Shown piece after piece: positions 1-7,594 of a DNA stretch of 25,224 bases (the stretch's first letter is position 1; every line of letters starts with the position of its first letter). Below the pieces are notes generated by a model. The model made no database searches. It was not told the origin of the DNA and worked only from the letters and a program-made list of their open reading frames with translations. The DNA is from Bacteroidetes bacterium UBA2364 (GTDB lineage Bacteria; Bacteroidota; Rhodothermia; Rhodothermales; UBA2364), in contig DDTM01000081.1 in the NCBI GenBank assembly GCA_002344075.1, positions 1-25,224 of the forward strand, in the 5' to 3' direction. A program made the position numbers and the translations under genes.

Positions 1-64
1 CTATAGATTTCCACTACCAATTTTTGAAAGGAAATAATTCAAAAACACAAAACAGGAGTTCGGT

Positions 65-919
65 ATGAAAAATTCTATGTATTCATGGGCCTTGCTATCA
101 TTCTGGCTATTTAGTCTTACTGCATGTGACTTGGTCATTGTCCGGGAATCGTTACGATTGCCGCCGCTCGCTAAATTAGACCATACTTGGAAGGTGGTTT
201 CTGGCTCATTGGTCATCAAAAGTGTGGGCGATCAGCAAGTAATGGACTTGGTGGGCATCCTTACGCCGGATGGTGTGGAAAATCTCAATACCGACCCCAC
301 CCCCAAAGCTTATACGCTACAAATGGAAAAGGGGCTGTCTAAACCACTTTCGATAGATTGGAAAAAAGTCCGTGCCTATTATCATTATGACGTACAACGG
401 AAACTTGCATTGGGTGCAGTCGTTTTTGTCAATTTGGAAACTACGCAGGTCATACACTTTAATGTGGAGCGAAAAGAGCTCAAAAAAAGCGAAAAACAGC
501 ACTTATTTGCTCTTCTTGGTTTGTCCAACAATCAGCAACGTAGAGCGGTCATTTATGAAGGGGATGGATTGGCTGAATACCAAGGCTTGATGGTATCGGA
601 AGCCCTCAAATTGTCTAAAACAGAGACAGCACTTTTTAGCCAATTTACTCCGTGTATCACTTGGTCTGCTGATAAAGCCCAGCGCGAGCCTTACTGCGGA
701 AGTAGTGCAACGGATCCGGATCGGGTCCCGTGTCTTGCCGGAGGTGAGGGCGCCGTAAGTTGTGGGTACGGAACAGCAGGGAGTAACTGCACAATTGCTT
801 GCGGGGATGGTCTCAATGCATGTTGTGGGGCAAAGACGGGTTCGGCGACAGTTGGGTGTAAATGCTGCGAAGTGAAAGATACCAATAATCCACCCAATGG
901 AAGTATGAGAAAGTATTGA
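65..919 (+). CDS. Lipoprotein with cysteine-rich C-terminal module
   Basis: A 284-residue protein I do not recognise by name. The N-terminus is a lipoprotein signal: a hydrophobic stretch ending in LTAC, with the lipidated cysteine at residue 21. Residues about 35-195 form a soluble domain with alternating hydrophobic residues and no motif I can name. Residues 197-268 hold eleven cysteines (197, 211, 223, 233, 242, 246, 253, 254, 265, 267, 268), including ACC and CKCC, in a glycine-rich context, so a disulfide-knotted module outside the cytoplasm is likely. Small Bacteroidota secreted proteins with a GG.GA..C and ACC pattern came to mind, but that is an impression from memory. The start is supported by AGGAG about six bases upstream. 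It appears monocistronic, with a hairpin and T-run downstream. Confidence 0.8.
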   Translation: MKNSMYSWALLSFWLFSLTACDLVIVRESLRLPPLAKLDHTWKVVSGSLVIKSVGDQQVMDLVGILTPDGVENLNTDPTPKAYTLQMEKGLSKPLSIDWKKVRAYYHYDVQRKLALGAVVFVNLETTQVIHFNVERKELKKSEKQHLFALLGLSNNQQRRAVIYEGDGLAEYQGLMVSEALKLSKTETALFSQFTPCITWSADKAQREPYCGSSATDPDRVPCLAGGEGAVSCGYGTAGSNCTIACGDGLNACCGAKTGSATVGCKCCEVKDTNNPPNGSMRKY

Positions 920-963
920 TCGTTGGGCGTAAGTGGTGGTAGGAGTGTAAAGCAATTATCTGT

Positions 964-998
964 GGGGCAAAGTTTTCTATGACGATGCCCCTTTTTCT
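964..998 (+). terminator. Probable Rho-independent terminator after the lipoprotein gene
   Basis: GGGGCA at 964-969 pairs with TGCCCC at 986-991 (6 bp, 16-base loop), followed at once by TTTTTCT. It lies about 45 bases past the stop codon of the lipoprotein gene. The stem is short, so confidence is moderate. Confidence 0.5.
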
Positions 999-1150
999 AT
1001 GGCGGAAAATCCTTTTGCATCCACAAGGTCGAGTGGCGTTTGGTCGTGTAAAACCTTTGAATGAAGACTTGAAGAAGGGTGTTAAAGACCGACCTTAAAT
1101 AATCCTAATTTCTGCCTTCGTTTACTGAAACCCATTTTACCTAAGCTCTC

Positions 1151-1789
1151 ATGCACCTTCAACGCTTTGTAACAGGCCCATTCCAAGAAAATACCTTTGT
1201 GATCCATGAAGGAACCGATGCCGTTTTGATAGATCCTGGTTGTGCCACCACCACCGAGCGGCGTCGTGTTTTAGATTATATCAAGGGTAATACACTCGAA
1301 ATCCAGCATATTTTACTTACACACGGCCACATTGACCATATTCTGGATCTTAAGTTCTTTTGTGATCATTTTGAGATGGGTTATGAAATGCAAGTCGAAG
1401 ACCTACCGATGATAACCGAAGCAGAACGAATTGCACAAAAGTATGAGATGCGGATTGCCGTCCCCGACCCGCCATTGCGCTTCCTGACCACATCAGACAC
1501 CATCCAACTGGGAGCGGCGACATGGCAAATTCGCCACACACCAGGCCACTCCCCAGGCTCCGTCTGTTTTTGGGATGATAAGAACGGTTTTCTAGTGGCG
1601 GGGGATGTCCTCTTTGCTGGTTCCGTTGGGCGGACAGATTTATGGAAAGGTTCGATGCAAGTATTGACAAATAGCATCCGAACACAACTTTATACGTTGC
1701 CGCCGGAAACTATAGTTTATTGCGGACATGGCCGAGAGACCACCATTGGTGCAGAAATCAGTACCAATCCGTTCGTGCAAGGCTTATGA
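1151..1789 (+). CDS. Metallo-beta-lactamase-fold hydrolase, glyoxalase II-like
   Basis: A 212-residue MBL-fold metal hydrolase of the small hydroxyacylglutathione-hydrolase-like type common in bacteria. The complete dinuclear metal site is visible: THGHIDH at residues 57-63 (H58, H60, D62, H63), H133 in TPGHSPG, D152 in GDVLFAGSVGRTD, and H193 in CGHGRETT. Length is normal for the short subfamily that lacks the long C-terminal glutathione-binding helices of true GloB. The substrate is therefore probably a small thioester or related ester in the cytoplasm, not necessarily S-lactoylglutathione. No clear Shine-Dalgarno site precedes the ATG. The 3' end overlaps the end of the convergent TIM-barrel gene by 6 bases, so the two genes meet with no terminator space between them. 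Confidence 0.9.
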   Translation: MHLQRFVTGPFQENTFVIHEGTDAVLIDPGCATTTERRRVLDYIKGNTLEIQHILLTHGHIDHILDLKFFCDHFEMGYEMQVEDLPMITEAERIAQKYEMRIAVPDPPLRFLTTSDTIQLGAATWQIRHTPGHSPGSVCFWDDKNGFLVAGDVLFAGSVGRTDLWKGSMQVLTNSIRTQLYTLPPETIVYCGHGRETTIGAEISTNPFVQGL

Positions 1790-2587
1790 GGTCTTTTGGG
1801 TTATTGCACGGATTAGGTGGATTAGTGCTGTGGCAGAATGAAGTCCGGTTGGTCCTTTAGGTTCTGTAAATACTTCTTGCACGAATAAACCACGAAACCC
1901 AGTTTTGTGAAGGACGCTCAGTATTTCGGGCAGATTCAGGTCTCCTGTCCCCAATACCTTCTCTTTCCACCCAGAAGGTTGGATGATGCCGTCGCGCAGT
2001 CGTACTGATTCTGTCATGCCTGCGATTCTTTGGGTAGCTGTTTTTATGTCCTCGCCCAAGCGCATGGCGGTGTATGGACTCCATGCAGCCCGAACATTGG
2101 GATGATTGACCTGCGAAAGCAGTTCTGCAAGTTGTGTCGAGGTGGCGGAAATGCTGCCTTCTTCATTCAAAACGGCTAAAGTGGTCTGGGCCTTTGCTGC
2201 CCGATCTCCCGCCTTTTGTAGTACCTGAACAGCTTTTTTGAATGCTGTTGAACGTTCTTGCGGGGTTTCTGGTGAGGAAAAGGCCGAAACCTCGATCAGT
2301 GGGCAGTTCATCTTTTTGGTAAACGTCAGTACCTCGTCTAATAAAAAGAGATCGTTCATCCATTGTTGTGTATCAAAAACAGACGACTCAAAGAGACCGG
2401 GTGAAACCGCCATAACTGGCATTTCAGCTTCGTCGAGGTGGTGCCGGAGCCGGGGAAGGTTAAGGTGAGGCACACGTCCCTGTTCTACAGTTCTGAGCAT
2501 CACCCCTTCAAGCCCCCAGAGCATGGTATAATAAAGGGCGCGTTCTGGATCTGGTGTGACGGTATCGGTCAATAAAATTGGTATCAT
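1784..2587 (-). CDS. Sugar phosphate isomerase/epimerase-like TIM-barrel protein
   Basis: A 267-residue protein resembling the xylose-isomerase-like TIM-barrel family (AP endonuclease 2 / sugar phosphate isomerase-epimerase). Supporting stretches are GLEGVMLRT near the N-terminus and, near the C-terminus, LRDGIIQPSGWKEKVLGTGD followed by a helix and FRGLFVQEVF, which match the family's KDG...G.GeVD...GylvvE ending. I chose the internal ATG at 2587 because the family's first strand begins there (MIPILLTD); the 62 codons upstream read like non-coding DNA. The metal-ligand positions look degenerate: AAWSPYTAMRLGED replaces the usual D.gH/N segment, and VRLRDG replaces the usual H.KD. It may be an inactive or differently acting member. 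It is divergent from the membrane-protein gene at 2736. The exact substrate cannot be told. Confidence 0.72.
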   Translation of the reverse strand: MIPILLTDTVTPDPERALYYTMLWGLEGVMLRTVEQGRVPHLNLPRLRHHLDEAEMPVMAVSPGLFESSVFDTQQWMNDLFLLDEVLTFTKKMNCPLIEVSAFSSPETPQERSTAFKKAVQVLQKAGDRAAKAQTTLAVLNEEGSISATSTQLAELLSQVNHPNVRAAWSPYTAMRLGEDIKTATQRIAGMTESVRLRDGIIQPSGWKEKVLGTGDLNLPEILSVLHKTGFRGLFVQEVFTEPKGPTGLHSATALIHLIRAITQKTS

Positions 2588-2735
2588 ACTGTAGGAACTG
2601 TGCTGTTGGTAAAAATGGAGGGTGTCGAAAAAGTAATGACGATTCTCTATAGGGTTAAAGTATTTGTTTTTAAAGGATTTGTGGAATTTTGATGTCTTAT
2701 CCTGTAAATGGATTGAGGTATTGGTGGTCAGAATA

Positions 2736-4283
2736 ATGGTTTTTGGAACGACAATTGCTATAGGTCTAATCAAACCGCAAAATTATTCATCAACTTATTG
2801 CCGTTTGAAGACCAATTTACAAATAGCGCTTGATGTCTTTCAAGAAATAGAGCAGAACCTCGTTCGAATCAAACGGGCGCTTTGGGTGGGAGGGATGTTT
2901 GCAATTGGAACTGCGCCTGTTTTTCTTTATATGTCTGCTGACCTTCCGACCCCGCCGCTCCGCCAGTCGGCCATTTATTTCTTGTTGGTGCTTTCTTCCT
3001 ATTTAATGTACGGTAGTTTCACCTACCGAAAACTGGTTTATTTAAACCGCTATTTTCGTTTAGAACAACGGTTTCTGCACCATCATCAGGCCGAGGACGG
3101 GCTTTGGCAAACGCTTGGTAATCCGGAAAACTTATGGTCACCGAGTTATACGTTCCAGTTTCTTCGGGCAGAACTTCAGCGGTACTTACCGGATAACACT
3201 GTAGCAATGAAGCCCTCGTCTAAATGGCGGATACTTCAGCGTAAGAAAACGCCACATCCACTTTTACCCGCAGAGCACTTCGATCAGACGTTGGGGCAAT
3301 TGTGCCTTCCATGGATCAATCTTTCTCTGGCATTTTGGGCGAGCATGGCTTGGATTATGTACCGGACACCTGGCCGGATTCCCGATCTGATCTGGCAAAA
3401 CTACGAGGGCTGGTTTGTGGCTTCGGTATTGGTGCTGGTTTTGGCGTTTGGTTTTGAAATGTGGGGGATTTATAACCGTATCCGGCTCTATCGCTTGTTT
3501 CCTTTACTTCAGAAAGGGATGGCGGGTTTTGCAATGGATGTCTTGCAAACGGTACCCAATTTATTGCCGGACTGGTCTTCCCCATTAGATCAACTTAGGG
3601 ATAAAAAAGAATTAGAAGTGCTTCATTTACAGCAAATTGGGAAGAAGAAAACCTCTGTTCCGACTCGTCGCCCAAAGCCGGAGCGCCGCCAATTACGAGT
3701 TGTGCCTACTGAAAAGAAAGCACCCATAGCAACATTCCAGCCAGAGCAAGTACCCAATCTCTTTATTCCATTGGATGTCTTGCTTACCCTGCCAACAGCA
3801 GAGGTGTCGTTGGAGCCAGAGCCGAATAGCTTTTCCGAGCATTTCACCTTATCCGTTACACCAGAGAAGACATTACAGCCAGTTCCTGAAGCCGAACCGG
3901 ACACAGAGGTGCAAAATTTGGCGTTTGAAATGGATGATGAACCGGATACCATGACCGATGATTGGTTGCCTGTACCTGTATTTGGCGGGAAGCCGATGCC
4001 TATTCCACAAGTCGTTGCCGAGGAGTGGCCCCGTATTCCGGAACGCCGTTGGGGAGACAGTCTTTCCATGAAAGAACCACTTGTGCATAATGAAGCGTCT
4101 AATCCGAGAGAGGTCTTGTTTATCGGGAAATTAAGTGCCAATGCTGCTGGGCAGGCGGTGATAACCATGCAGCCTATTGGTCAGGGAGACCAGTTGGCAA
4201 ATCCAATTTCCGTCTTGCCCGAAGGTGAACCCGATCTCGAAAGGCAGTTGCCTTCTTTTTCTTCGCTTGCGGATTGGGTATAG
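2736..4283 (+). CDS. Unrecognised four-helix membrane protein with long acidic tail
   Basis: About 515 residues, family not recognised. Counting from the ATG at 2736, hydrophobic segments at about 48-67, 78-96, 191-209 and 226-246 suggest two membrane hairpins separated by a roughly 95-residue soluble loop. After residue about 280 comes a basic patch (RRPKPERRQLR) and then some 200 residues rich in Glu, Pro, Asp and Val with few predicted helices, which looks like a disordered tail. The start is uncertain: the frame stays open to 2664, and residues before about 25 of my model have poor coding character. It is divergent from the TIM-barrel gene and about 210 bases upstream of the DUF4342 gene. 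I assign no function. Confidence 0.72.
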   Translation: MVFGTTIAIGLIKPQNYSSTYCRLKTNLQIALDVFQEIEQNLVRIKRALWVGGMFAIGTAPVFLYMSADLPTPPLRQSAIYFLLVLSSYLMYGSFTYRKLVYLNRYFRLEQRFLHHHQAEDGLWQTLGNPENLWSPSYTFQFLRAELQRYLPDNTVAMKPSSKWRILQRKKTPHPLLPAEHFDQTLGQLCLPWINLSLAFWASMAWIMYRTPGRIPDLIWQNYEGWFVASVLVLVLAFGFEMWGIYNRIRLYRLFPLLQKGMAGFAMDVLQTVPNLLPDWSSPLDQLRDKKELEVLHLQQIGKKKTSVPTRRPKPERRQLRVVPTEKKAPIATFQPEQVPNLFIPLDVLLTLPTAEVSLEPEPNSFSEHFTLSVTPEKTLQPVPEAEPDTEVQNLAFEMDDEPDTMTDDWLPVPVFGGKPMPIPQVVAEEWPRIPERRWGDSLSMKEPLVHNEASNPREVLFIGKLSANAAGQAVITMQPIGQGDQLANPISVLPEGEPDLERQLPSFSSLADWV

Positions 4284-4492
4284 GTCTGTTTTTTGGTGAA
4301 ACGGTTCCAAATGTGCAGGACTTCAGGTGTGCGTAAGGCTTACATCATTTCAAAAAACGTTTTGAGGGGTGCGTTCAGGTTTATCAATACAGTTTTTATA
4401 CACTTCTTTGTATCTTGATATTCTTGACCGCATCTTCTGAAGGCGAAGGGACGTAGGGTATGTTGTTATTCAAAACCAAAACTTATACCAAC

Positions 4493-4798
4493 ATGTCGCA
4501 CGCAAAAGAACGCATCAAACAATTGGAAATTAAAGGCAATGAACTGGTTTCGAAAGTAAAGGAACTTATTGAAGAAGGCAATACCCGCAAGATCATCATC
4601 AAGCGGGAAGGCAAAGTACTGATGGAAGTTCCCCTTTCCTATGGAGTAGGTGGTACGTTGATTGCCGTTGCATTTGCTCCGATCCTTGCTGCAATTGGTG
4701 CTTTGGCTGCTTTGGTGTCGGATGTAACCTTGGAGATTGTGCCAAACCAGTCGGATGATTTGCTGGAAGGGAAAAGTGATGATGGAGAAGCCAATTAA
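4493..4798 (+). CDS. DUF4342 family protein
   Basis: A 101-residue protein matching the DUF4342 layout. An N-terminal amphipathic helix (KGNELVSKVKELIEEGN) is followed by two strands containing RKIIIKREGKVLMEVPL, then a glycine/alanine-rich hydrophobic stretch (about residues 53-80) and a short strand (DVTLEIV). The acidic C-terminus is short. Members are often found alone or fused to UBA-like helices; function is unknown to me, and membrane association through the hydrophobic stretch is plausible. I prefer the ATG at 4493, where the family's helix begins; an in-frame ATG at 4460 would add 11 residues. A strong hairpin follows the stop codon within 25 bases. Confidence 0.85.
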   Translation: MSHAKERIKQLEIKGNELVSKVKELIEEGNTRKIIIKREGKVLMEVPLSYGVGGTLIAVAFAPILAAIGALAALVSDVTLEIVPNQSDDLLEGKSDDGEAN

Positions 4799-4822
4799 GG
4801 TTTTCTAAAGACCATCAGAATT

Positions 4823-4853
4823 AAGCCATATCTCTAAAGAGGTGTGGCTTTTT
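4823..4853 (+). terminator. Rho-independent terminator after the DUF4342 gene
   Basis: A 13-bp stem (4823-4835 with 4838-4850), unbroken apart from two G-U pairs, with a tiny AA-centred loop and five T residues (4849-4853) at its 3' edge. It begins 25 bases after the DUF4342 stop codon and reaches the 3' end of the convergent MFS gene. The flank on the minus-strand side is not T-rich, so it should work mainly for the plus strand. Confidence 0.8.
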
Positions 4854-6114
4854 ACGGTTCAGATTGTGGCCTTGTTTCGGATGTTGGAACCAACGATTCC
4901 TGAATTCGGAGGATGTATATAAGAACACCAATCATGATTCCTCCTCCAAACAATCCCGGCCCAATACCACCCACTTGGGCTAAAAGTATCCCGCCTAAAA
5001 CCGGAGCAAAAATTCGGGTAAGGCTATCATATGAGGTACCAATGCCCAAAATTTGTCCTGTTTCGTGTGAATCAACCGATTTCGTGATGAGTGAATTAAT
5101 CATCGTACCTGTCAGGCCCATTCCAATGGCAAAACATGTAATGGCCATCAACAAAGTTGGAATAGTGGTTGTAAATGCCCACCCTAATAGTCCCAGAATT
5201 AGGAAAAACGTGCCATACAATAGCAACTGCTGTTCCTTATAGCGCTTCGAGAGGAATCCAATCATGCCGCCTTGCATGATGGCTGTAGAAAGGCCAACAT
5301 AAGTTAAGACATAGCCTGCATGTTGTGTGGAAAGTGAAAGGGGTTTGCCGGAAGCATATAAGGAAAAAACCGCCGGAAAGAGGCCCGCTGCCAAGGTCGT
5401 CCCTATTCTTAGCCGGAACAAGGGTCCCACCTTGGGTCTTGATAAGGTGCTCCACATGGTTTTAAACCCCAATTTAGGACGCGACGCCTTTAGAATGGCT
5501 GCTCGTTTTTCGTTGGTTAATGATTCGGGTAAGAAAAGATAAACCATCATCAGATTAAATCCGGAAACCGAAAAAGCTATCCAAGCGGGGACGGTGTATC
5601 CCCATTGACTTAAAAAACCTCCTGCGGCCGGGCCAAGAATGAAACCCAGACCAAAGGCCGCCCCCATCAGGCCTAAACCTCGTGCGCGGTTTTGCTCGTC
5701 TGTTACATCGGTTATGTAGGCTTGTGCCACCGAGATATTGCCTCCCGTCAGTCCATCTAACATTCGGCTGAGAAAAAGCAAAATCAAAATAAGCTTATGT
5801 ACGCCAGTAGTGTTTTTATCTCCTAAAACAAAAAAACTGATAGGTTCTGCAAGCGCTAAAATGATAAAACCAAGTGCTGTTCCCGCCACGCTGATGAGTA
5901 AAATGGGCCTACGCCCCCGAATATCTGACCATCTTCCCAAAAGAGGAGCACCTACAAACTGCATCAGGGCATAAGAAGCCACTATTAGGCCAATCACCAC
6001 TTCGCCGGCGCCATACGCCTTAGCGTAGTAGGGGAGCAAAGGCAAAATCAGGCCATAGCCTAAGACATCCACAAAAAGGATTAGAAAAATAGTTAACAGT
6101 TGACGATTTTGCAT
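4852..6114 (-). CDS. MFS transporter, drug-efflux (TCR/Tet-like) type
   Basis: A 420-residue, 12-helix major facilitator superfamily protein in the inner membrane. Helix 1 carries VDVLGYGLILPLLP, typical of the TetA-like DHA1 branch. The loop between helices 2 and 3 carries motif A (GRWSDIRGRRP, residues 60-70). SRMLDGLTGGN lies near helix 4, and helix 5 carries the antiporter motif C (GAAFGLGFILGPAAGG, residues 151-166). Proton-driven export of a small hydrophobic compound is the usual role; the substrate cannot be read from sequence and I make no resistance claim. Length is normal and the start at MQNRQLL is natural. It lies 135 bases downstream of ilvE on the same strand, but a strong ilvE terminator between them argues for separate transcription. 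Confidence 0.9.
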   Translation of the reverse strand: MQNRQLLTIFLILFVDVLGYGLILPLLPYYAKAYGAGEVVIGLIVASYALMQFVGAPLLGRWSDIRGRRPILLISVAGTALGFIILALAEPISFFVLGDKNTTGVHKLILILLFLSRMLDGLTGGNISVAQAYITDVTDEQNRARGLGLMGAAFGLGFILGPAAGGFLSQWGYTVPAWIAFSVSGFNLMMVYLFLPESLTNEKRAAILKASRPKLGFKTMWSTLSRPKVGPLFRLRIGTTLAAGLFPAVFSLYASGKPLSLSTQHAGYVLTYVGLSTAIMQGGMIGFLSKRYKEQQLLLYGTFFLILGLLGWAFTTTIPTLLMAITCFAIGMGLTGTMINSLITKSVDSHETGQILGIGTSYDSLTRIFAPVLGGILLAQVGGIGPGLFGGGIMIGVLIYILRIQESLVPTSETRPQSEP

Positions 6115-6181
6115 GTGGCGTGGGTTGGCACAAAAAACAAATTTAGATATTGGACATACCTAATCTACGTTCCATTTTGCC

Positions 6182-6223
6182 AAAAACCATACGTGGGATT
6201 GCATTATTAATACAATCCCACGT
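6182..6223 (-). terminator. Rho-independent terminator after ilvE
   Basis: A perfect 11-bp inverted repeat (ACGTGGGATTG at 6191-6201 with CAATCCCACGT at 6213-6223) around an AT-rich 11-base loop. On the minus strand it is followed four bases later by TTTTT (6186 to 6182). It sits 26 bases beyond the ilvE stop codon, in the right orientation to end ilvE transcription before the MFS gene. Confidence 0.85.
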
Positions 6224-6249
6224 CTAATCATTCATATCTGAAAAGGGGT

Positions 6250-7164
6250 TTATACCCCTGGAACTGGCGTAAGCCAACCATAGGGGTCTTCTCCGCGTAC
6301 CACAATATCAAAGAATTTATCCTGAATCGCGGCGGTCAGCGGGCCACGTTTACCGGAACCGATTTTGTAATGGTCCACCGAACGGATGGGGGTGATTTCG
6401 GCGGCTGTGCCCGTAAAGAACAATTCATCTGCAATGTAGAGGGCTTCGCGAGGGATTTGGCCTTCTACTACCTTCATTCCCATTTCTTGTACGATTGTGA
6501 TAATGGAGTCGCGGGTGATGCCCGGCAAGATAGAAAGGCCTGTTGGGGCGGTATAAAGGATCCCGTCTCGGATGATAAATAGGTTTTCGCCACTGCCTTC
6601 GGCTACATAACCGTTCACATTCAGCATAATGCCTTCGTCAAAGCCTTTCAAGACAGCATCCATCTTTACCAATTGGGCATTCAGGTAGTTACCACCAGCC
6701 TTGGCAAGTGCCGGAAAAGTATTGGGCGCCATTCTGTTCCAGTTTGCTACCTGCACATCCACACCGTTTTCCAATGCTTCAGGGCCGAGATACGCTCCCC
6801 ATTCCCACACAGCAATCATGGATTCTACCGTGTTCTTGAGGGGGTTTACGCCCAGCGAACCCATGCCGCGCCAAACCAGTGGCCGGATATAACACGCCGA
6901 GAGTTTTGCTTCTTGTATGGTTTTGACTGCGGCTGTACAAAGTTCTTCTTGTGAATATGGAATTTCCATGCGATAAATCCGTGCAGAGTCCACCAAACGC
7001 CGCATATGCTCTTCCAAGCGGAAAATGGCCGAGCCTTTCTCGGTGCGGTAGCAGCGGATTCCTTCAAAAACGGAGGAGCCATAATGCAAGGCGTGAGACA
7101 GCACATGAACAGTCGCCTTTTCATAGGGAATGAGTTCCCCATTAAACCAAATTTTGTGTTCCAT
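6250..7164 (-). CDS. ilvE: Branched-chain amino acid aminotransferase
   Basis: A 304-residue fold-type IV PLP aminotransferase of the cytoplasm. It performs the last step of valine, leucine and isoleucine synthesis (2-oxo acid plus glutamate) and the first step of their breakdown. Diagnostic features are the N-terminal IWFNGELIPYEKATVHVLSH, HYGSSVFEGIRCY (about 27-39), the PLP lysine K155 in ALAKAGGNY, VAEGSGENLF (187-196) containing the phosphate-contacting loop, and the GTAAEITPI motif (252-260) seen in IlvE but not in 4-amino-4-deoxychorismate lyase or D-amino-acid aminotransferase. I use the ATG at 7164 (MEHKIWFNG); an ATG nine codons upstream adds residues not typical of the family. It is alone on its strand, with a strong terminator downstream. 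Confidence 0.95.
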   Translation of the reverse strand: MEHKIWFNGELIPYEKATVHVLSHALHYGSSVFEGIRCYRTEKGSAIFRLEEHMRRLVDSARIYRMEIPYSQEELCTAAVKTIQEAKLSACYIRPLVWRGMGSLGVNPLKNTVESMIAVWEWGAYLGPEALENGVDVQVANWNRMAPNTFPALAKAGGNYLNAQLVKMDAVLKGFDEGIMLNVNGYVAEGSGENLFIIRDGILYTAPTGLSILPGITRDSIITIVQEMGMKVVEGQIPREALYIADELFFTGTAAEITPIRSVDHYKIGSGKRGPLTAAIQDKFFDIVVRGEDPYGWLTPVPGV

Positions 7165-7475
7165 TGTATTGTGTCTTAATTGTATCGCCACTAAGGAGGC
7201 AAAGATTCATTTCGAGACCAAAGGTAATGTGTAGGGGAAGCCCGATGAAAGCCGCGAAGCACACATGATTGCGTTTTTTTAAACAATTCGTCTGTTCAGA
7301 AAATTCAACACCATGTATTAATTTGAAGACAGGATGGATTTTTTCCGAGGTACTAAAAAAAAGCCTTTATGTTTATTTTTTTAAGTTTCTGGCAGCATTT
7401 TTGTATTTTAGTTGGGTGCTACCTTGTTGTAAATTAATGTTCCCCCATTCCTCCCCCCTCAGGTATTCGTTTTGC
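7165..7475. other. Intergenic gap between ilvE and the GH3 leader
   Basis: AT-rich divergent intergenic sequence that must hold the promoters for ilvE (minus) and for the GH3 gene (plus). No promoter matches the Bacteroidota -33/-7 pattern well enough to call. Short open frames here read as non-coding: no conserved motif and unusual composition. Confidence 0.6.
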
Positions 7476-7478
7476 AGG

Positions 7479-7594
7479 ATGTCGGCTTGGTGACCGACGT
7501 TACAACTTTTTGCGTATGTCCTTCATCGAAGATGATACCCTCAGTTGTCTGCAAAGTCGGCATTTTTTAATAACCTACCAAGCCGGAGCCTGCC
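7479..7594 (+). promoter_or_regulatory. Foldable 5' leader of the GH3 gene, possible attenuator
   Basis: The 116 bases before the GH3 start can form mutually exclusive structures. Hairpin A is 7479-7485 with 7494-7500 (7 bp, one G-U). Nested structure B pairs CCGAC 7494-7498 with GTCGG 7556-7560, ACAACT 7502-7507 with AGTTGT 7543-7548, GTAT 7514-7517 with ATAC 7535-7538 and CATC 7524-7527 with GATG 7531-7534. B is followed two bases later by TTTTTT (7563-7568), like a terminator. Long-range pairing C joins CGGCTTGGT 7483-7491 with ACCAAGCCG 7577-7585, just before the ATG. A blocks B's outer helix, as in attenuation. I do not recognise it as a known riboswitch class. The pairings are read directly; function is inference. 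Confidence 0.45.

Noticed and set aside
503..955. 150-codon minus-strand frame opposite the lipoprotein
   Set aside because: Shadow of the lipoprotein gene; the plus-strand frame has a signal peptide, lipobox and ribosome binding site.
2588..2773. 62-codon N-terminal extension of the TIM-barrel protein
   Set aside because: The family's first strand starts at the internal ATG; the extension is Lys/Phe/His-rich and includes the divergent promoter region.
3623..4168. 181-codon minus-strand frame opposite the acidic tail
   Set aside because: Ser/Gly/Thr-rich shadow produced by the Glu/Pro-rich coding strand; no start context or motifs.
4852..6114. Calling the MFS protein a tetracycline resistance determinant
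   Set aside because: Motif A and motif C only show a DHA1-type antiporter; substrate-specific residues cannot be judged from sequence alone.
7269..7493. 74-codon open frame upstream of the GH3 gene
   Set aside because: Phe/Cys/Ser-rich composition typical of AT-rich non-coding DNA, and it runs into the foldable leader.
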